A stretch of 64,000 nucleotides of DNA from Lucifuga dentata (Eukaryota > Chordata > Actinopteri > Ophidiiformes > Bythitidae). Under the pieces are notes generated by a model. It made no database searches and was not told the DNA's origin. It saw nothing but the letters and a program-made list of their open reading frames with translations. The position numbers were made by a program, and so were the translations under genes. Positions within the stretch are counted from its first letter, which is position 1; every line of letters starts with the position of its first letter. The DNA is taken from contig VXCM01001319.1 in assembly GCA_014773175.1 (NCBI GenBank), positions 43,168 to 107,167 on the forward strand. Direction: 5' to 3'. Positions 15,201 through 26,200 of this stretch are shown here, piece after piece.

Positions 15201-15283
15201 ATTGTAAAAAAAAAAAAATAGTTTTTTACCTGTATTAGAGACACCAATGCTAAAGAAAAGCCTATGGCTCCCAACAATCCCAT
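1..15283 (-). CDS. fndc7-like: FNDC7-like secreted protein with at least 16 FN3 domains (3' end outside window)
   Basis: Predicted extracellular protein made of tandem fibronectin type III domains; the molecular role of the FNDC7 family is not established. Exons in transcript order: 15283-15230 (signal peptide, MGLLGAIGFSLALVSLIQ), 15119-15098, then FN3 exons 14814-14554, 14243-13983, 13359-13090, 11873-11610, 9069-8951 plus 8795-8654 (one domain split over two exons), 8353-8093, 7764-7504, 6831-6571, 5490-5233, 4800-4540, 3711-3454, 2558-2295, 2067-1807, 1670-1407, 1175-912 and 129-1 (partial). Every whole domain measures 258-270 nt, a multiple of three, with phase 1 at both ends. From the fourth domain on, most carry a PC near the start, a later pair of Cys, then an L-x-C-G motif before the Y-x-V strand. 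This Cys pattern is unlike ordinary FN3 and suggests internal disulfides. N-glycosylation sequons are frequent. About 1378 codons lie in the window. The family call is firm; orthology (fndc7a, fndc7b or a zebrafish-type related sequence) is not resolved. Confidence 0.85.
205..784. mobile_element. Non-autonomous DNA transposon with about 26-bp terminal inverted repeats
   Basis: The left end reads TACCGTATATACTCGAG and the right end is its near-perfect reverse complement, ending in CGGTAA. Further 'tataagccga' blocks sit inside both ends. No transposase ORF is present. The element lies in an intron of the FNDC7-like gene. A 66-bp duplication around an N at 513 inflates its length. Confidence 0.6.
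447..579. repeat. 66-bp exact duplication flanking a single N
   Basis: Positions 447-512 and 514-579 are identical and separated by one N at 513. This looks like two contig ends that overlap but were joined without merging, not a biological tandem repeat. Confidence 0.75.
2685..3225. mobile_element. MITE family copy 1 (ends TTAAAGG / CCTTTAA)
   Basis: Begins TTAAAGGACAGGTGG and ends TATAGTCCTTTAA. Internal landmarks shared with four other copies in the window include 'tgaactgaaa', 'ctggaaggtagaaaa' and 'gggaaatgattgtcag'. No ORF of note. It lies in an intron of the FNDC7-like gene. Confidence 0.6.
4075..4215. repeat. Dispersed repeat remnant
   Basis: An AT-rich stretch followed by 'aaatgggacaatgcac' and 'tagctaaacagctaattt', a pattern I recognise as a common teleost interspersed repeat. 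The recognition is from memory and the class is not assigned. A poly-A run with an N at 4230 follows. Confidence 0.35.
5693..6485 (-). repeat. Interspersed repeat, antisense copy of the element at 43194-44075
   Basis: Shared blocks in opposite orientation with 43194-44075 include the 'acaaataaatttgacttgactt' terminus region, the 'gaaccgctaatgtgtgggtc' segment and the 'tccatccaactggct' segment. The terminal 'aataaatttgacttgac' resembles a retroposon tail. Two single-N joins with duplicated flanks lie inside it, at 6023 and 6204 (63 bp repeated at 6141-6203 and 6205-6267). Confidence 0.55.
7331..7410. repeat. (TC)n microsatellite split by an assembly N
   Basis: Two TC runs, each followed by the same 'cttccttctccttagctcc' segment, are separated by an N at 7377. 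Confidence 0.7.
9185..9250. repeat. (GATA)n microsatellite
   Basis: About 16 uninterrupted GATA units, in an intron of the FNDC7-like gene. The rest of this long intron, from about 9.2 to 11.6 kb, shows no exon that I can support. Confidence 0.9.
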
Positions 15284-15540
15284 CTTTGATATCGACTGCA
15301 GGATTACAATTGGTTTAGTATACAAGGGAGTCAAATACAAAAGGTGTTCTGAAATCTTTTGAGCTTTGGTGCAGGTACACCTGTGGGGTGGGAACCAATC
15401 AGTATTCCCCAAATGGGGACAGACTGTCCCACCAATAGCCTGAGGGCAGTCAGTTCAGAGCTGCCCTGAGAAAAGAGCAGCAGGGAAGGATGGATGAGAG
15501 TATGGAGGATTTACATGAAATCATGGATGAATGGCAAACA

Positions 15541-15542
<2 letters not shown>

Positions 15543-15603
<61 letters not shown>
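15543..15603. repeat. (TC)n microsatellite
   Basis: About 30 uninterrupted CT units. The predicted Ser/Leu-alternating peptide across it is an artefact of the repeat. Confidence 0.9.
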
Positions 15604-15608
<5 letters not shown>

Positions 15609-16310
15609 CTCTCTCCCTATTGCTCTCACACATCTATATCAGTTTGCATAAATACCATCAACTCAACTTTTTCCCTCATCATGGCTCAAACTTCTTGATT
15701 GTATTGTTTCACAGTACAGCAGCATGTAAGGTAATAAGGATATAAGGGTAAGGATATAATATTGCCCTTTCACCCTTTCTGGCAGAAATGATGACACTTA
15801 CTGTGCTGCTGAGACTATTAATCAAATAGTGTGTAGAGCTGAAATTGTTTTAATAACTAATCAATTTAGCCATTTATTAGTAAAAATGTGAATGCAAAAA
15901 TGTCAAAGACACAAGATTCACAATCAAGATTAAGATCAAAATCAACAGATCACTGGTTTATTTTCTGTTTCATACCAACAAACAATTGGGTTTTTTTTCT
16001 TTTATTCTTCTGAAAAAGGCAATCTGGCAAAGGAAAAGGGAAAAGCAAGATGTCATCTTGGGCTCTGGGAAGACCCAATGAGCATTTCTCACTATTTGTT
16101 AAACTCTGAACTCTCATGAAATGATTGATTAGTTGATTAGTTGCAGCACTAATTCTGTGTCAAAGAGCACAACTGTTTTTCTTTCTTACTCTAAGAAGTT
16201 AACATTTGCAATTTTGTCTTTTCTTCTTTCTACATGGTGGTTTGAGATCAATCACATTGCATTTTTCAAGAGTCTTTATAATCATGTTTTGTTATATGCC
16301 ATAAACTAAC

Positions 16311-16400
16311 TGTAATCGTTAGTGCCATGGCACTAACGATTACAAGGTTTGGGGTTCAATTCCCTTGTAGCTCAACTGGCAGTAAATTGGAGCAACACTT
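16311..16400. repeat. 34-bp perfect palindrome abutting tRNA-like A and B box sequences
   Basis: Positions 16311-16344 equal their own reverse complement, with CCATGG at the centre. Immediately after comes GGGGTTCAATTCCC, which resembles a TPsiC arm/B box, and then GTAGCTCAACTGGCAG, which resembles a D arm/A box. The boxes are in the reverse of tRNA order. Most likely a rearranged tRNA-derived SINE fragment. Confidence 0.4.
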
Positions 16401-16886
16401 CCTGGTTGCTTTGATTTTTCTGTTTTCTTCCTGTGCTTTGATTTTCACAGAATGAGAATTTTTTAAAATTGGAGTTCAAAATTCAATTGGGTTAGGATAT
16501 CAAGGACAAATGTCATGTCAGGTTTAGTTAAGTCTTCACTCAGGATAACTTCATGACCGTAATATGAAACACTGCATGAAAACGCTGGCTTACCAATTTA
16601 GAGAGAAAGGCAGAACACCCATGAAAAAATCTGTTCATTAAATGACATACAGTAAGTGACAATTTAGACTCCAAATCTTTCATCAAAGATTGAACTACCC
16701 CTGAATGAGCTTTACTGACAAATAAATGTAAAGCCGGTGTCTTGGACAAAAGGACTCAAGGGAAAAATATCAGATGATCCACTTTAAGCATCAGTGGTTC
16801 AGTTCAAACTGATTATATACGTCTGACCAACACTGATTTTTATCACTGCATTGTCAGAACTTCTATGGTTTACCTACAGTTTGCCC

Positions 16887-16901
16887 NNNNNNNNNNNNNN
16901 N
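16887..16901. other. Assembly gap (15 N) followed by a poly-C run
   Basis: Fifteen consecutive N, then 13 C residues. This is the only multi-N gap in the window. Confidence 0.95.
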
Positions 16902-17105
16902 CCCCCCCCCCCCCGACCTACAAACCAAACACATCCGCAATTACTCTGACTTTGGACCCAGCACACAATCTGACATGTACACACTGTCAGGATTTTATAT
17001 ACTATTAATTTCTCTCTGTGTGTGTCTTTGTTCCTCTATCTTTATCTCTTGTAAAGTTTGTGTACTCTCAAGGGGCTTAACACTCAACCAAAGACCAAAA
17101 TTAAC

Positions 17106-17107
<2 letters not shown>

Positions 17108-17153
<46 letters not shown>
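17108..17153. repeat. (TC)n microsatellite
   Basis: About 22 uninterrupted CT units followed by a C-rich stretch. No gene nearby. Confidence 0.9.
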
Positions 17154-17156
<3 letters not shown>

Positions 17157-19019
17157 CCTCCCCCATTTTAGTTACTGTAAAATCTATAAAAATGACAAGG
17201 CATGCGACAAATTCACACATGGCTGCATTTCTGCGTTCAGTATTTTTCTGTCGCAGTAACAATACATGGGAACAGGGAGAATGACCTGAACCAGAGATAA
17301 AGGCCACCAGGGAGGGGCTGCCTGAGCAAAGGAGACAGGTGCCGCTGAAACCAAAGTCAAGAATGCAAACTTGGGAATTGGGGCTCCATCGAAATGAATT
17401 GTGCTTACCACATATATCAGCTTGGAACTGTTTAAAAGTTTAGAACTCTCTTACACTGTTAGCTTTTGCTTTGAAACAGGTTTGAGAGCATCAAGAAATT
17501 TATTTTAATAAAAAATTGTGTTATTTCCTTCTAGAAAATGTAATCCCTAAGCTGGCTTTATGTAGGCTACATGCTGGGCTGAAAGGATCTTTTATCAGAA
17601 GAGAATAAAGGGCTGTCACCTCCTAGTTCCTCGGCATGTATTCGAAAAAAGGAAGTCAACATGAAAGCTGATATATCCCACACACCTGCCTGGAAACTTT
17701 AGCTGCCCCGCTTAAACAACAGAGCAATTTTGAAACACAGTGAATAAGAACAAGTGATGTGAACGCCTTGATATTTCTTTGTATTTTTGTGTGGCTGTGA
17801 TATTGTCCTACCATAGACACTGTTACAGGTCAGGTATTGAGCACCTTATGAGCTTACGTATAAGTCATTTCTCAAAAGTCATTTAAGACAATGCCGCTTT
17901 TTGTTTTTTAAACAAAATTAAAATTTATGTCATTATTGGGTTTTTTTTTGTTTTTGGTTTTTTTGCTTCAGATTCCTGTTGACAACCTATATGTTGCACT
18001 GGGCCAGTTAAATTCCAGGTCAGGCTTTGCTATTGTATTATGTAGTTTATGTGTGGATATAGTCTTCTCAAAGTACTACATCAATAAATAATCTTCACAT
18101 TCCTTTTTTAGACATTAGTATAATTAATGTAAATAATAAGACTCCAATTAAGAGGATTTGCAGCTTCTCCAGACATCTAAAGTGGATCGTAATTTGTGTG
18201 GCAACATGCTTGATTCTTTTGTGGCATTAAAACAGATTGTTTTACAGCGTGAAACAGAAGGAACAGGGCGTAGCAGTACAAAAACGAATATTATCTCAGT
18301 TTGACTTGATTGTTAGCAGAGGGCAGTTGCTTGTTGCTGAGAAGCCACTTAAAACCACATGATCAATTACATCCATATTCTTATTGCTTTTTATGAGTCT
18401 GCCTTCTGTACAATTTTGCTCCTCAACTACATATTCTGAGTGAGAAATTTCCTTCCAGAAGCTTCTTGAGGAAACTGATGGTTTTTTTTTTTTTTTTTNT
18501 TTTTTTTTTTTTTTTTTTGCACCAATGAACCAGGATGCATTTTGGTCTTATAGTTCCAGCATCATTTTTAAATCTGTCTCAAGGGTAACTAGTCCCCAAA
18601 GGCTTAGGAACTGCTAGGTGGAGCTCACAAGACCAAACATTGCTGATTGGTCAGATGCAAGCTGTTTTAACACGTCATTAATACTGTGAAATGAAAAATC
18701 CTAGGGGGCAGAACCATAAGATCCGGTTCCTTCACAGAGCCAGTATTCCCATCACTGCATAAAAGTATTTCAGCTCCTTTTCTTGCTCTGAAAACCAAAC
18801 TGGTCTCACCCTAAACTAGCAAGAGATAAATGAGCAGGGGTGTGGGCTGAAAATCCAGATATTTAGACTGTTTGGGTGGGTCAGGTTGGGGTGTCACAAT
18901 AAATGCCACACCAGGGCGTATAGCACCTGATTGATTCACATCAAGTCAACTTTATTATCATTCCACAATAGGACATACAGAGGAATGAAATATCATTTCT
19001 TCTGGAACAAGCAAAGCTA

Positions 19020-19096
19020 TGATGATGATGATGATGCCTACTATATTACAACTTCTAACGCTTCTACTACTACTACTGCTACTACTATTGCTGCTG

Positions 19097-19128
<32 letters not shown>

Positions 19129-19131
19129 GAT
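19020..19131. repeat. GAT and CTA trinucleotide runs
   Basis: A short (GAT)n run is followed by imperfect then perfect (CTA)n. The flank at 18940-18990 ('caagtcaactttattatcattcc', 'gaatgaaat') resembles a retroposon end also seen at 29297-29400, so the trinucleotides may have grown beside an inserted element. Confidence 0.6.
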
Positions 19132-19224
19132 ACAGATAATAGAATACAAGAAAACTTACAGAATATGAGACTTGGACTAGACAGCTAATTTTAGACAGTG
19201 GACTGAGTGGTTCAGGCATTTCAT

Positions 19225-19731
19225 TCAGGATACAATAGGACAGAACTCCCAATAGTTTGTTTGCTTTTTATTTAGCACGAACGTTTCGGGCAGCCGCCCT
19301 TCTTCAGCATGCAGTTAACAAAGAAAATTAACACCGACAGGTGTGTCTTTCATGATGTCAGCAAGCCACGACTATGTCGTATTCATATTCACTGGCAATA
19401 TATAAAATAGGCTGCGATTTACAAGAAACAAGACAATACAAAATCCTCATTCATGCCATTAGGTACCATTAGGTACAATGCCCATTCATGGGCATTGAAG
19501 TAGTCCAGCTCTTGTGTTGTCTTGTTTCTTGTAAATTGCAGCCTATTTTATATACTGCCAATGAATATGAATACGACATAGTCGTGGCTTGCTGATGTCA
19601 TAAAAGACACACCTGTCTGTATTAATTTTCTTTGTTAACTGCATGCTGAAGAAGGGCGGCTGCCCGAAACGTTCATGCTAAATAAAAAGCAAACAAACTA
19701 TCGGAGTTCTGTCCTATCCATTGTATCCTGA
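19225..19731. mobile_element. Foldback repeat with about 210-bp inverted arms, possibly Penelope-like
   Basis: The left arm (19225 to about 19440) and right arm (about 19513 to 19731) are near-identical reverse complements from TCAGGATACAA to 'caagaaacaagacaa'. The spacer is about 70 bp and holds smaller repeats such as 'taggtaccattaggtac'. In each arm, CTGAAGA and GAAAC bracket a GGGC/GCCC hairpin (19283-19307 on the minus strand, 19646-19670 on the plus strand), which resembles a hammerhead ribozyme core. Hammerhead motifs in terminal repeats are described for Penelope-like elements, so inverted copies of such a repeat are plausible. No reverse transcriptase ORF is present. Confidence 0.5.
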
Positions 19732-20648
19732 TATGTTATTTTGAGGATTCAGCACCCAGCTTGACACATCAGAGCTGGGCGCTTTGTTGCACCAGCAACT
19801 ACTCAATCATTTCATTCACCATGATCATCAAACCATCAGAGAGAACCTTATCAACAAGGCTGAAATATGATGAAGGTTATTGGTCATCCAGGTCATCAGT
19901 TAAGGCATCTGGATTTGCTGTTTGACTTGCAGTTTAGTTTTCAGGGTAAAATGTTTTGTGACTCATCCAAGTAACTTCTTCATCTGGTGGTGGGCAGTAT
20001 ACCTATATATTCCCAGAAAATCGCTCGCACCTTGGGCTACATGACTTGATGTGAGGGTCATTCTGCTCTTTGGGTATCTAGCAGTTGTAGCTCAAGGCAA
20101 CTGGACTTGCCATTTGGTCTTGAAGACGCTTCGTGACTCATCTAGGTAGTGTCTTAGTAGGGTGTCTGTGGACCGGTATTCCAGAGAATCATTCACTCCT
20201 TGGGCCAGATGACTGTCTGGGTAGCAAGGGAGTCAGTCACAAGTGTTACATGACCATAATAGGGCCAGGATGATGTGACTTTTACATGACTTCCATATGA
20301 CCCAACTAGTTACCTATAGTCCAAGGTGTGAACGACTTTCAGAGGATACCGCTCAACGCTGACTTAAAACTGAAAAAAAGCTACTTGGATGAGTCGCAAA
20401 ACACCTCCAAGACTACACAGCAAGTCCAGTTGCTTCAGATTAACTAATTCAGTTGTTCCAGAAAGAGGATGACACCAACAGTTTCACTTCCTTTTGAAGG
20501 GAAAAACATAAAACAGAATGTGAGAGGCATCTGATCGGATTACTCATTATACTTTGACAAAGCATCTTTCACAGCTCAGTATGATGGTATGAGATCAAAT
20601 CAGGTCACATACACTTGAGAAGCCCTTGTGGGAGAGTCATTTATGAAG

Positions 20649-20684
20649 AAAAAAAAAAAAAAAACNAAAAAAAAAAAAAAAAAC
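20649..20684. repeat. Poly-A tract with an N join
   Basis: Two A runs separated by 'cn' at 20665-20666. Probably one tract that failed to collapse in assembly. Confidence 0.7.
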
Positions 20685-23236
20685 GCCATAAAAATGGGGC
20701 ACGGTGAATCACTGTAAAAATGGGGACTAAAATGCTACGGTCATTTGCTCTCAAATTCAGTTTGAACTGATTTCTATTATTCATTTATTTCCTGTCAGTG
20801 TAAAATTTATTTTCCAGGATGGAAGACATGAGCACAACAACAGGAAAGAAAATGGAAAAAAAAGACTTTTATGTGTACATGTGGCCATAATAACACTATA
20901 GAAAATGTAAATGTGATATGATGTCAACATGGCAAGAGGAAAATAATTTCAGAGCAGTAGAGATTTTTCTCTAGTGGGATGTTACGTAAGCTGCTTAAGA
21001 CCTCCAAATTTGGGTGGGGAGATCTATCATTCCGTCACAAAGAAACCCTGCTATGCCAGTGACTCACGCTCCTCATTTTAGTATGAATGTCAACTAATCC
21101 CCATAGACAAATATTACAGTATCATTATTGATAACCTATACTGCGTACAGTAAACAGAGGAATAATACCAGAATCATCCCTTTTGTACTAGGAGGGACTT
21201 AAGCCAAGTGAAACCTGTTGGGAAAAAGGGGCAGGGCAGTGCATCTTTCTGGGATGGGCGCCCCATGTAGCTCATTCTACTGGCTGGTTGACTTTTAAAG
21301 GAAGAATACACTCATCCAGTCATATTGTCATTATCAGTAGACTGTTATTTTATTGTAAAAGCCAAAAATTTAGTATCCTGATAGATTTAGATCAAATATG
21401 CTGTAATAGCTACCAGTGACATATTGTCTTCAGAAGTGGAAGAAACATTCCTTCCTTTATTTAAATCTCTGGAGTATGAAGTCATTTTTATAGTTTTACT
21501 TTTCATTAAATTTGGCTTTCATTTACACCTGTAAAAATCCTTGACATAGAAGTACAAATTTTGGCTTGTGAAAATCTTGCCATTTCTGCCAGGCAACAAA
21601 AAACAGACTTGAAAAAAATCCAGAAACTCTGACTTCAAGGCCTCATTCGTTGTTTACAGATTAAAAGTTATTTAAAAAAAAAAATGAATCACACAACAAT
21701 CAAGTGTGGAAGAATTTTCAATCAAGTATCATTCATGAAACAAGTTTGTTTGGCTGAAAGAAAACAACTTCTTCAGGACTCAATAACAAACAAAAAATTC
21801 TAAAAGTAGATTTCTATTTTTATAGATGTTTAAATGATTATAGATGTCAAAATTGACAATATGCAGATGTTTATAGTGTTTATTTTATTCAACACACTTT
21901 TGTCCTTTATGAAATTCCAAATTCACAGGTTGAACTACATTTTTTTTCCAGTGCATTTGGCAGTTTCTTTACACTGATGTCAAACTACAAACAAATTATA
22001 TCTAAAATTGTTTGTTTTGTGTACAGAATAGCTTTTGTTCCCTCTAAAAATTCCTCAAATAATAATTCTATCTCTCATCAGTGTGTACAGTTGATTAAAG
22101 GCCAGAATAGCCTTTTATTTTGTCAAAGACCCTAAACAACTATTCCAGGATTTGTTTTAGTTACTTTGATGATAAATGTTTTACAATATATTACTGATAT
22201 ATTTATCAGTATATGAAAATTGGAATTCCGTTAAGACTTCATGTTCATATTCCAACGATATAATGTTATAGGGGAAATGACATCGGCAAAACGTTCTCCA
22301 GTCCAGAAGAAAAAGGAGGGCAGAAAAACTAAAAATAAAAGGTTCTATTATCTAAAATATGTTTCTATGTGCAATTCAAATAACAATACCACAAAATAAT
22401 GCTGGAAATTATTTATTAGCTGAACTATGCATCAGGTTTACACACCCAAAGCAATACATATTCCAAAGAGTTAAATTCATCCTGAGAACAACAGCAGCAC
22501 ACTGGTGAACACATTCAGGTTACACACAATCAGGTGAGAAATACACATCAGTGCCTGTCAATTATCCTCAAGAGGCTCCCTATTTGGGACTGTAAACTAT
22601 GAAGTTTATTTTAATTTTGCCAATTGTCCAATTAATAATATTAAAGCAAAGGGTGTTAAATGTGTAATTAATTAGTTGATGTTTAATTATTTGGAATGGC
22701 TTTTGTGGCACTATTACTCATAATCGATCTATTAATTCATTTTTGTCATTTGGATCAAATATTTGATTTTTATCCAATAGTGCAGTTGTATTTGTGCTTT
22801 TATAGTTCTGATTTTGTGTTTTAGATTATTACAAGATGCTCAACACAGCACATATGCACAGGAATTTAGATGTAGATGTTTGTTCATGATAAATGTTTAC
22901 ATTTACTGAGTTGATTCCATGATGTGTCCTTATTATTCATACATGCTAATCCATGTGTTGTTTGCCTTCCTTTATTTGTCATATTTTAAGTGCTTGATCA
23001 TAATTGTTGAGGACACATTGATGCATTTTTTTTTTTTTTTTTTTTTTGTTTTGGCCATGATACACAAACATCATATAAGAGCAGTACCTGTCAACACTGA
23101 ACAATTATTTTTTTATCATTCTCATTATTCTTATTATTCATCTTCTGGTAGATCACCTGTATCAGGGCCAGTAGACAGGCATTTTTTATTTATTTTTTAG
23201 TTTATTCTTCTATGTATTTATTGGACTGGCTTCATT

Positions 23237-26200
23237 TCAGAAGAGCAGGGATGAAGTAGGAGGAAGAAGAGGATGAAGATGATCTGTGTATCTGTGGAGA
23301 CTGTGAAGATCAAAGAAAACATTCAGTTTAGTAGAGTTTTATTGTCACTGTGGATTATCTAGTTGTTCTAATACCAAAAATAAAAAAGTTTAAAAACTTG
23401 AAATAGTCTTGGAATTTTAATGCAGAATAATCACATCGCCACGTCATGTTTAAAGGAGCATTCGGTGGTTTTGTGTTTGAGCCAATAAATGCTACATAGA
23501 TGCATGTTACGTTACTGCCAGCCATTTTTCAAAACATAAAACCTTATTTAATTTTCATTTTATTTTCCAAATCTCCTAATCTTTCAAAATCAATTGCTCA
23601 GGTGATACACTATCTTAAAATTCAATGTTTCTCCTGCTAACATAAGTTGGTTTTAATTTCTTGGTAAAAGTGTTTTCTCCTGAGATTTAATTCTCGGAGA
23701 TACACTTTTTTTTTCCTCAGTGTAACTCTATGTTGTATCTGTTATATTAAGTAACTTTTACAAAAAAAAAATAAATAAAAAATGAGAACAGCATTTCATT
23801 TGCTGTGATGGATTTCTTATGTCAAGCTTGTTACAAGTCTCTACAAGTTGATTTTTATAGAATGAACTGAAATCTGTGGCTGCCTGGAAGGTAGAAAAAA
23901 CAATTCTAAAATGTAACGCCCTAGTGGAAAATGCTTGGCAGTAATGTAACATGAATGCTGGTTGCATTAATTGGGATCAAACATGCAAAATCACCGGGAT
24001 GCTCTTTTAATCTACATGTAATGTTTCATTATGGCCAGCAGAGGGTAACATAGATACAGGTACAGACTGCTGTCATAAAATATTTGGAAAGGCAACAGCC
24101 AGGTCTTCATAACAATTAAATTATGAACGTACCTTAACATTTTTAGGTTCAGTTGTAAAAAGACATTTGAAGCTGAAGTCTAATTGTAAAAAAAAAAAAA
24201 AGAAATCTGTAGCTATGGTTCATATTTGTACAAAGACATCTGAAGTTCTTGCCTCAGAGTTGTCATTACAACCATAAGGAAGTGAGTACATTATGCCATA
24301 ATTTGTAACTTCCTGCAATCAACCACTGTGACTGTTTTGTACTATAAACCATCAATTTTGATTACTGATCAGATCCCATTATAATTACTCACCATATGCT
24401 AGTCCACACTTCTCTTCCCTCTGTAAATGACTGCAGGAGAATGAGTTAGAATGATATTAGAACATGCTTTTGCCGACATTCAACCAGAAAGTATTGGGAA
24501 CTGTTTAACTGTGACAATTATACAAACATTTATGCAGATTGAGAAGTTTAAGATGCTGGTTATGAAGGTTAAGATACTCACTTGTGCCAACTATGCTCTC
24601 TGAGCAGGTGACTGAAAACAACAGAAAAGAACATTCAGCCAAAATATTGTCAAACATATTATTATTATTATTATTTTTTAGTGGTAATACTGTGTAATGA
24701 TATTGTCACTGGCTACACTAATTAGGTATGATAGTGGTGTAAGATAGCCTTAATTAACAGATGTGGAAAATCAATTCATTCCTCTGACCGCAGCAGACGA
24801 TTGTGCATCAATAAGATGATTTTATTTTATTTCATTTTTACTACAGAAGACTATGATGTATGTAGAGACAATGTAAGTTATGAATAACATTTAGGTTGTT
24901 AAATTTTATTAATAATATTAAGAGCTCTCAGAACAGAGGTTGAATTTAATTTTGCAATCTGTGCAAAACAAATTTACTTTTACTTCCAATACTTAAGTAC
25001 ATTTATTATCAAAATAATACTTTTGAACTTGCTTTTATTTTATTTTTTTAATGGGTGAATTTTCATTCAAACAAAGTAATTTTTTTAATGAGTTATTCCT
25101 ACTTTTACTCAAGTCCAGCTTCCGGGTACTTTATCTACCACTGGTAGTAACAATGGTAGTAATAGTAGTATACTAGTAGGAATAATGGTACTAGTAGTAA
25201 TCATAATCATAGTAGTGACAGTAGTAGGTACAGGAGAAATAGGACTACTTGTAATTGTAGTAGTGGTAATAGTAATAGTTGTAGTACTAGTAATAGCACC
25301 AGCAGTAGTAGTAGTACTGGTAGTAGTTGCAGTAGAAATTGTAGTAGCAATAGTAGTAGTACTAGCAATTTTAGCAGTTACAGTAATAGTAATGTGCTAG
25401 TAATAATAGCAGCAAATATACTAGTAGTAGTAGTATTGATAGTAGTAGTGGTAGTATCATCATCATCATCATCATCTTCATACCTGAGTACATTCTCTGT
25501 GCACAGAACTGGACTTTGGCGCCCTCCAGTGTGAGTGGAGCCACCACTACATGATAGACATTCCCACACTGGATGTTGGGCATGTCACAGCTGTTTTCTC
25601 CAGCAAGTGTTGTGCAGGTATAGTTGGCACTGCTGCTGCTGCTCGTCATTTCTGCTACGTAACTATGGTAACTACTGGAGGTGCGCCAGTACACCCGCAC
25701 TGTGTTATTGGCCATCTTGTACAGCTTTACGCCTGATGGACAGCAGGCACCTAAGAGAAAAACAAAGACCATGAGTGATGTATCTGCTGTAGCGTTATTA
25801 CACCAATATATACCTAAAAGTATACCTGATATAGATGGATGCTTGATTTGTATGACAAGGGTTGACTGATAAGTTCTGAGCCTGGCATAGAGTACCTCTA
25901 TGCAAACCTAACCGTTTTAAAAATTCATTTGTGCCTAATTCAATTAAAATTTTAAACAATATTGACTGAGGCCACAGGGTTGTGCAATAGCTTCACGATG
26001 CTTTTATCTGGTTACGTATATGTGTAATATGTGTTACGTGTAATATGTGTAATTTGATGCAGTATGTAATCTTGTGCGATATGTGTAATTTGTGCAATAT
26101 GTGATTTTGGGTGTGATTTACTAAAGGAGGCAATTATAATTGTGCAGCACTTGAGTCCAAGACAAATTTCCCCATGGGGACAATAAAGTATATCATATCG

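Larger units (their letters stand above)
15284..23236. other. Gene-poor interval between the two FNDC7-type genes
   Basis: No ORF with coding character or matching splice signals was found here. It holds TC microsatellites (15543-15603 and 17108-17153), a 34-bp palindrome with tRNA-like boxes (16311-16400), a 15-N gap, GAT and CTA runs (19020-19131), a foldback repeat (19225-19731), related motif copies up to about 20440, and poly-T or poly-A tracts at N joins (18499 and 20666). Upstream regulatory sequence of the FNDC7-like gene and the 3' flank of the next gene should also lie here, but I cannot point to sites. Confidence 0.6.

Noticed and set aside
15494..15745. ORF with an alternating Leu-Ser run
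   Set aside because: Translation of the (TC)n microsatellite. No coding support on either side.
16340..16400. Functional tRNA gene
   Set aside because: The A-box-like and B-box-like blocks are in reversed order and no acceptor stem can be formed.
19646..19670. Active hammerhead ribozyme
   Set aside because: Only the core strand is visible. The flanks pair with each other (GCATG with CATGC) rather than giving the usual three-stem fold with a cleavage site, so activity cannot be claimed.
25185..25400. Val/Ile-rich ORF resembling a membrane protein
   Set aside because: Translation of the GTA/GTT trinucleotide array.
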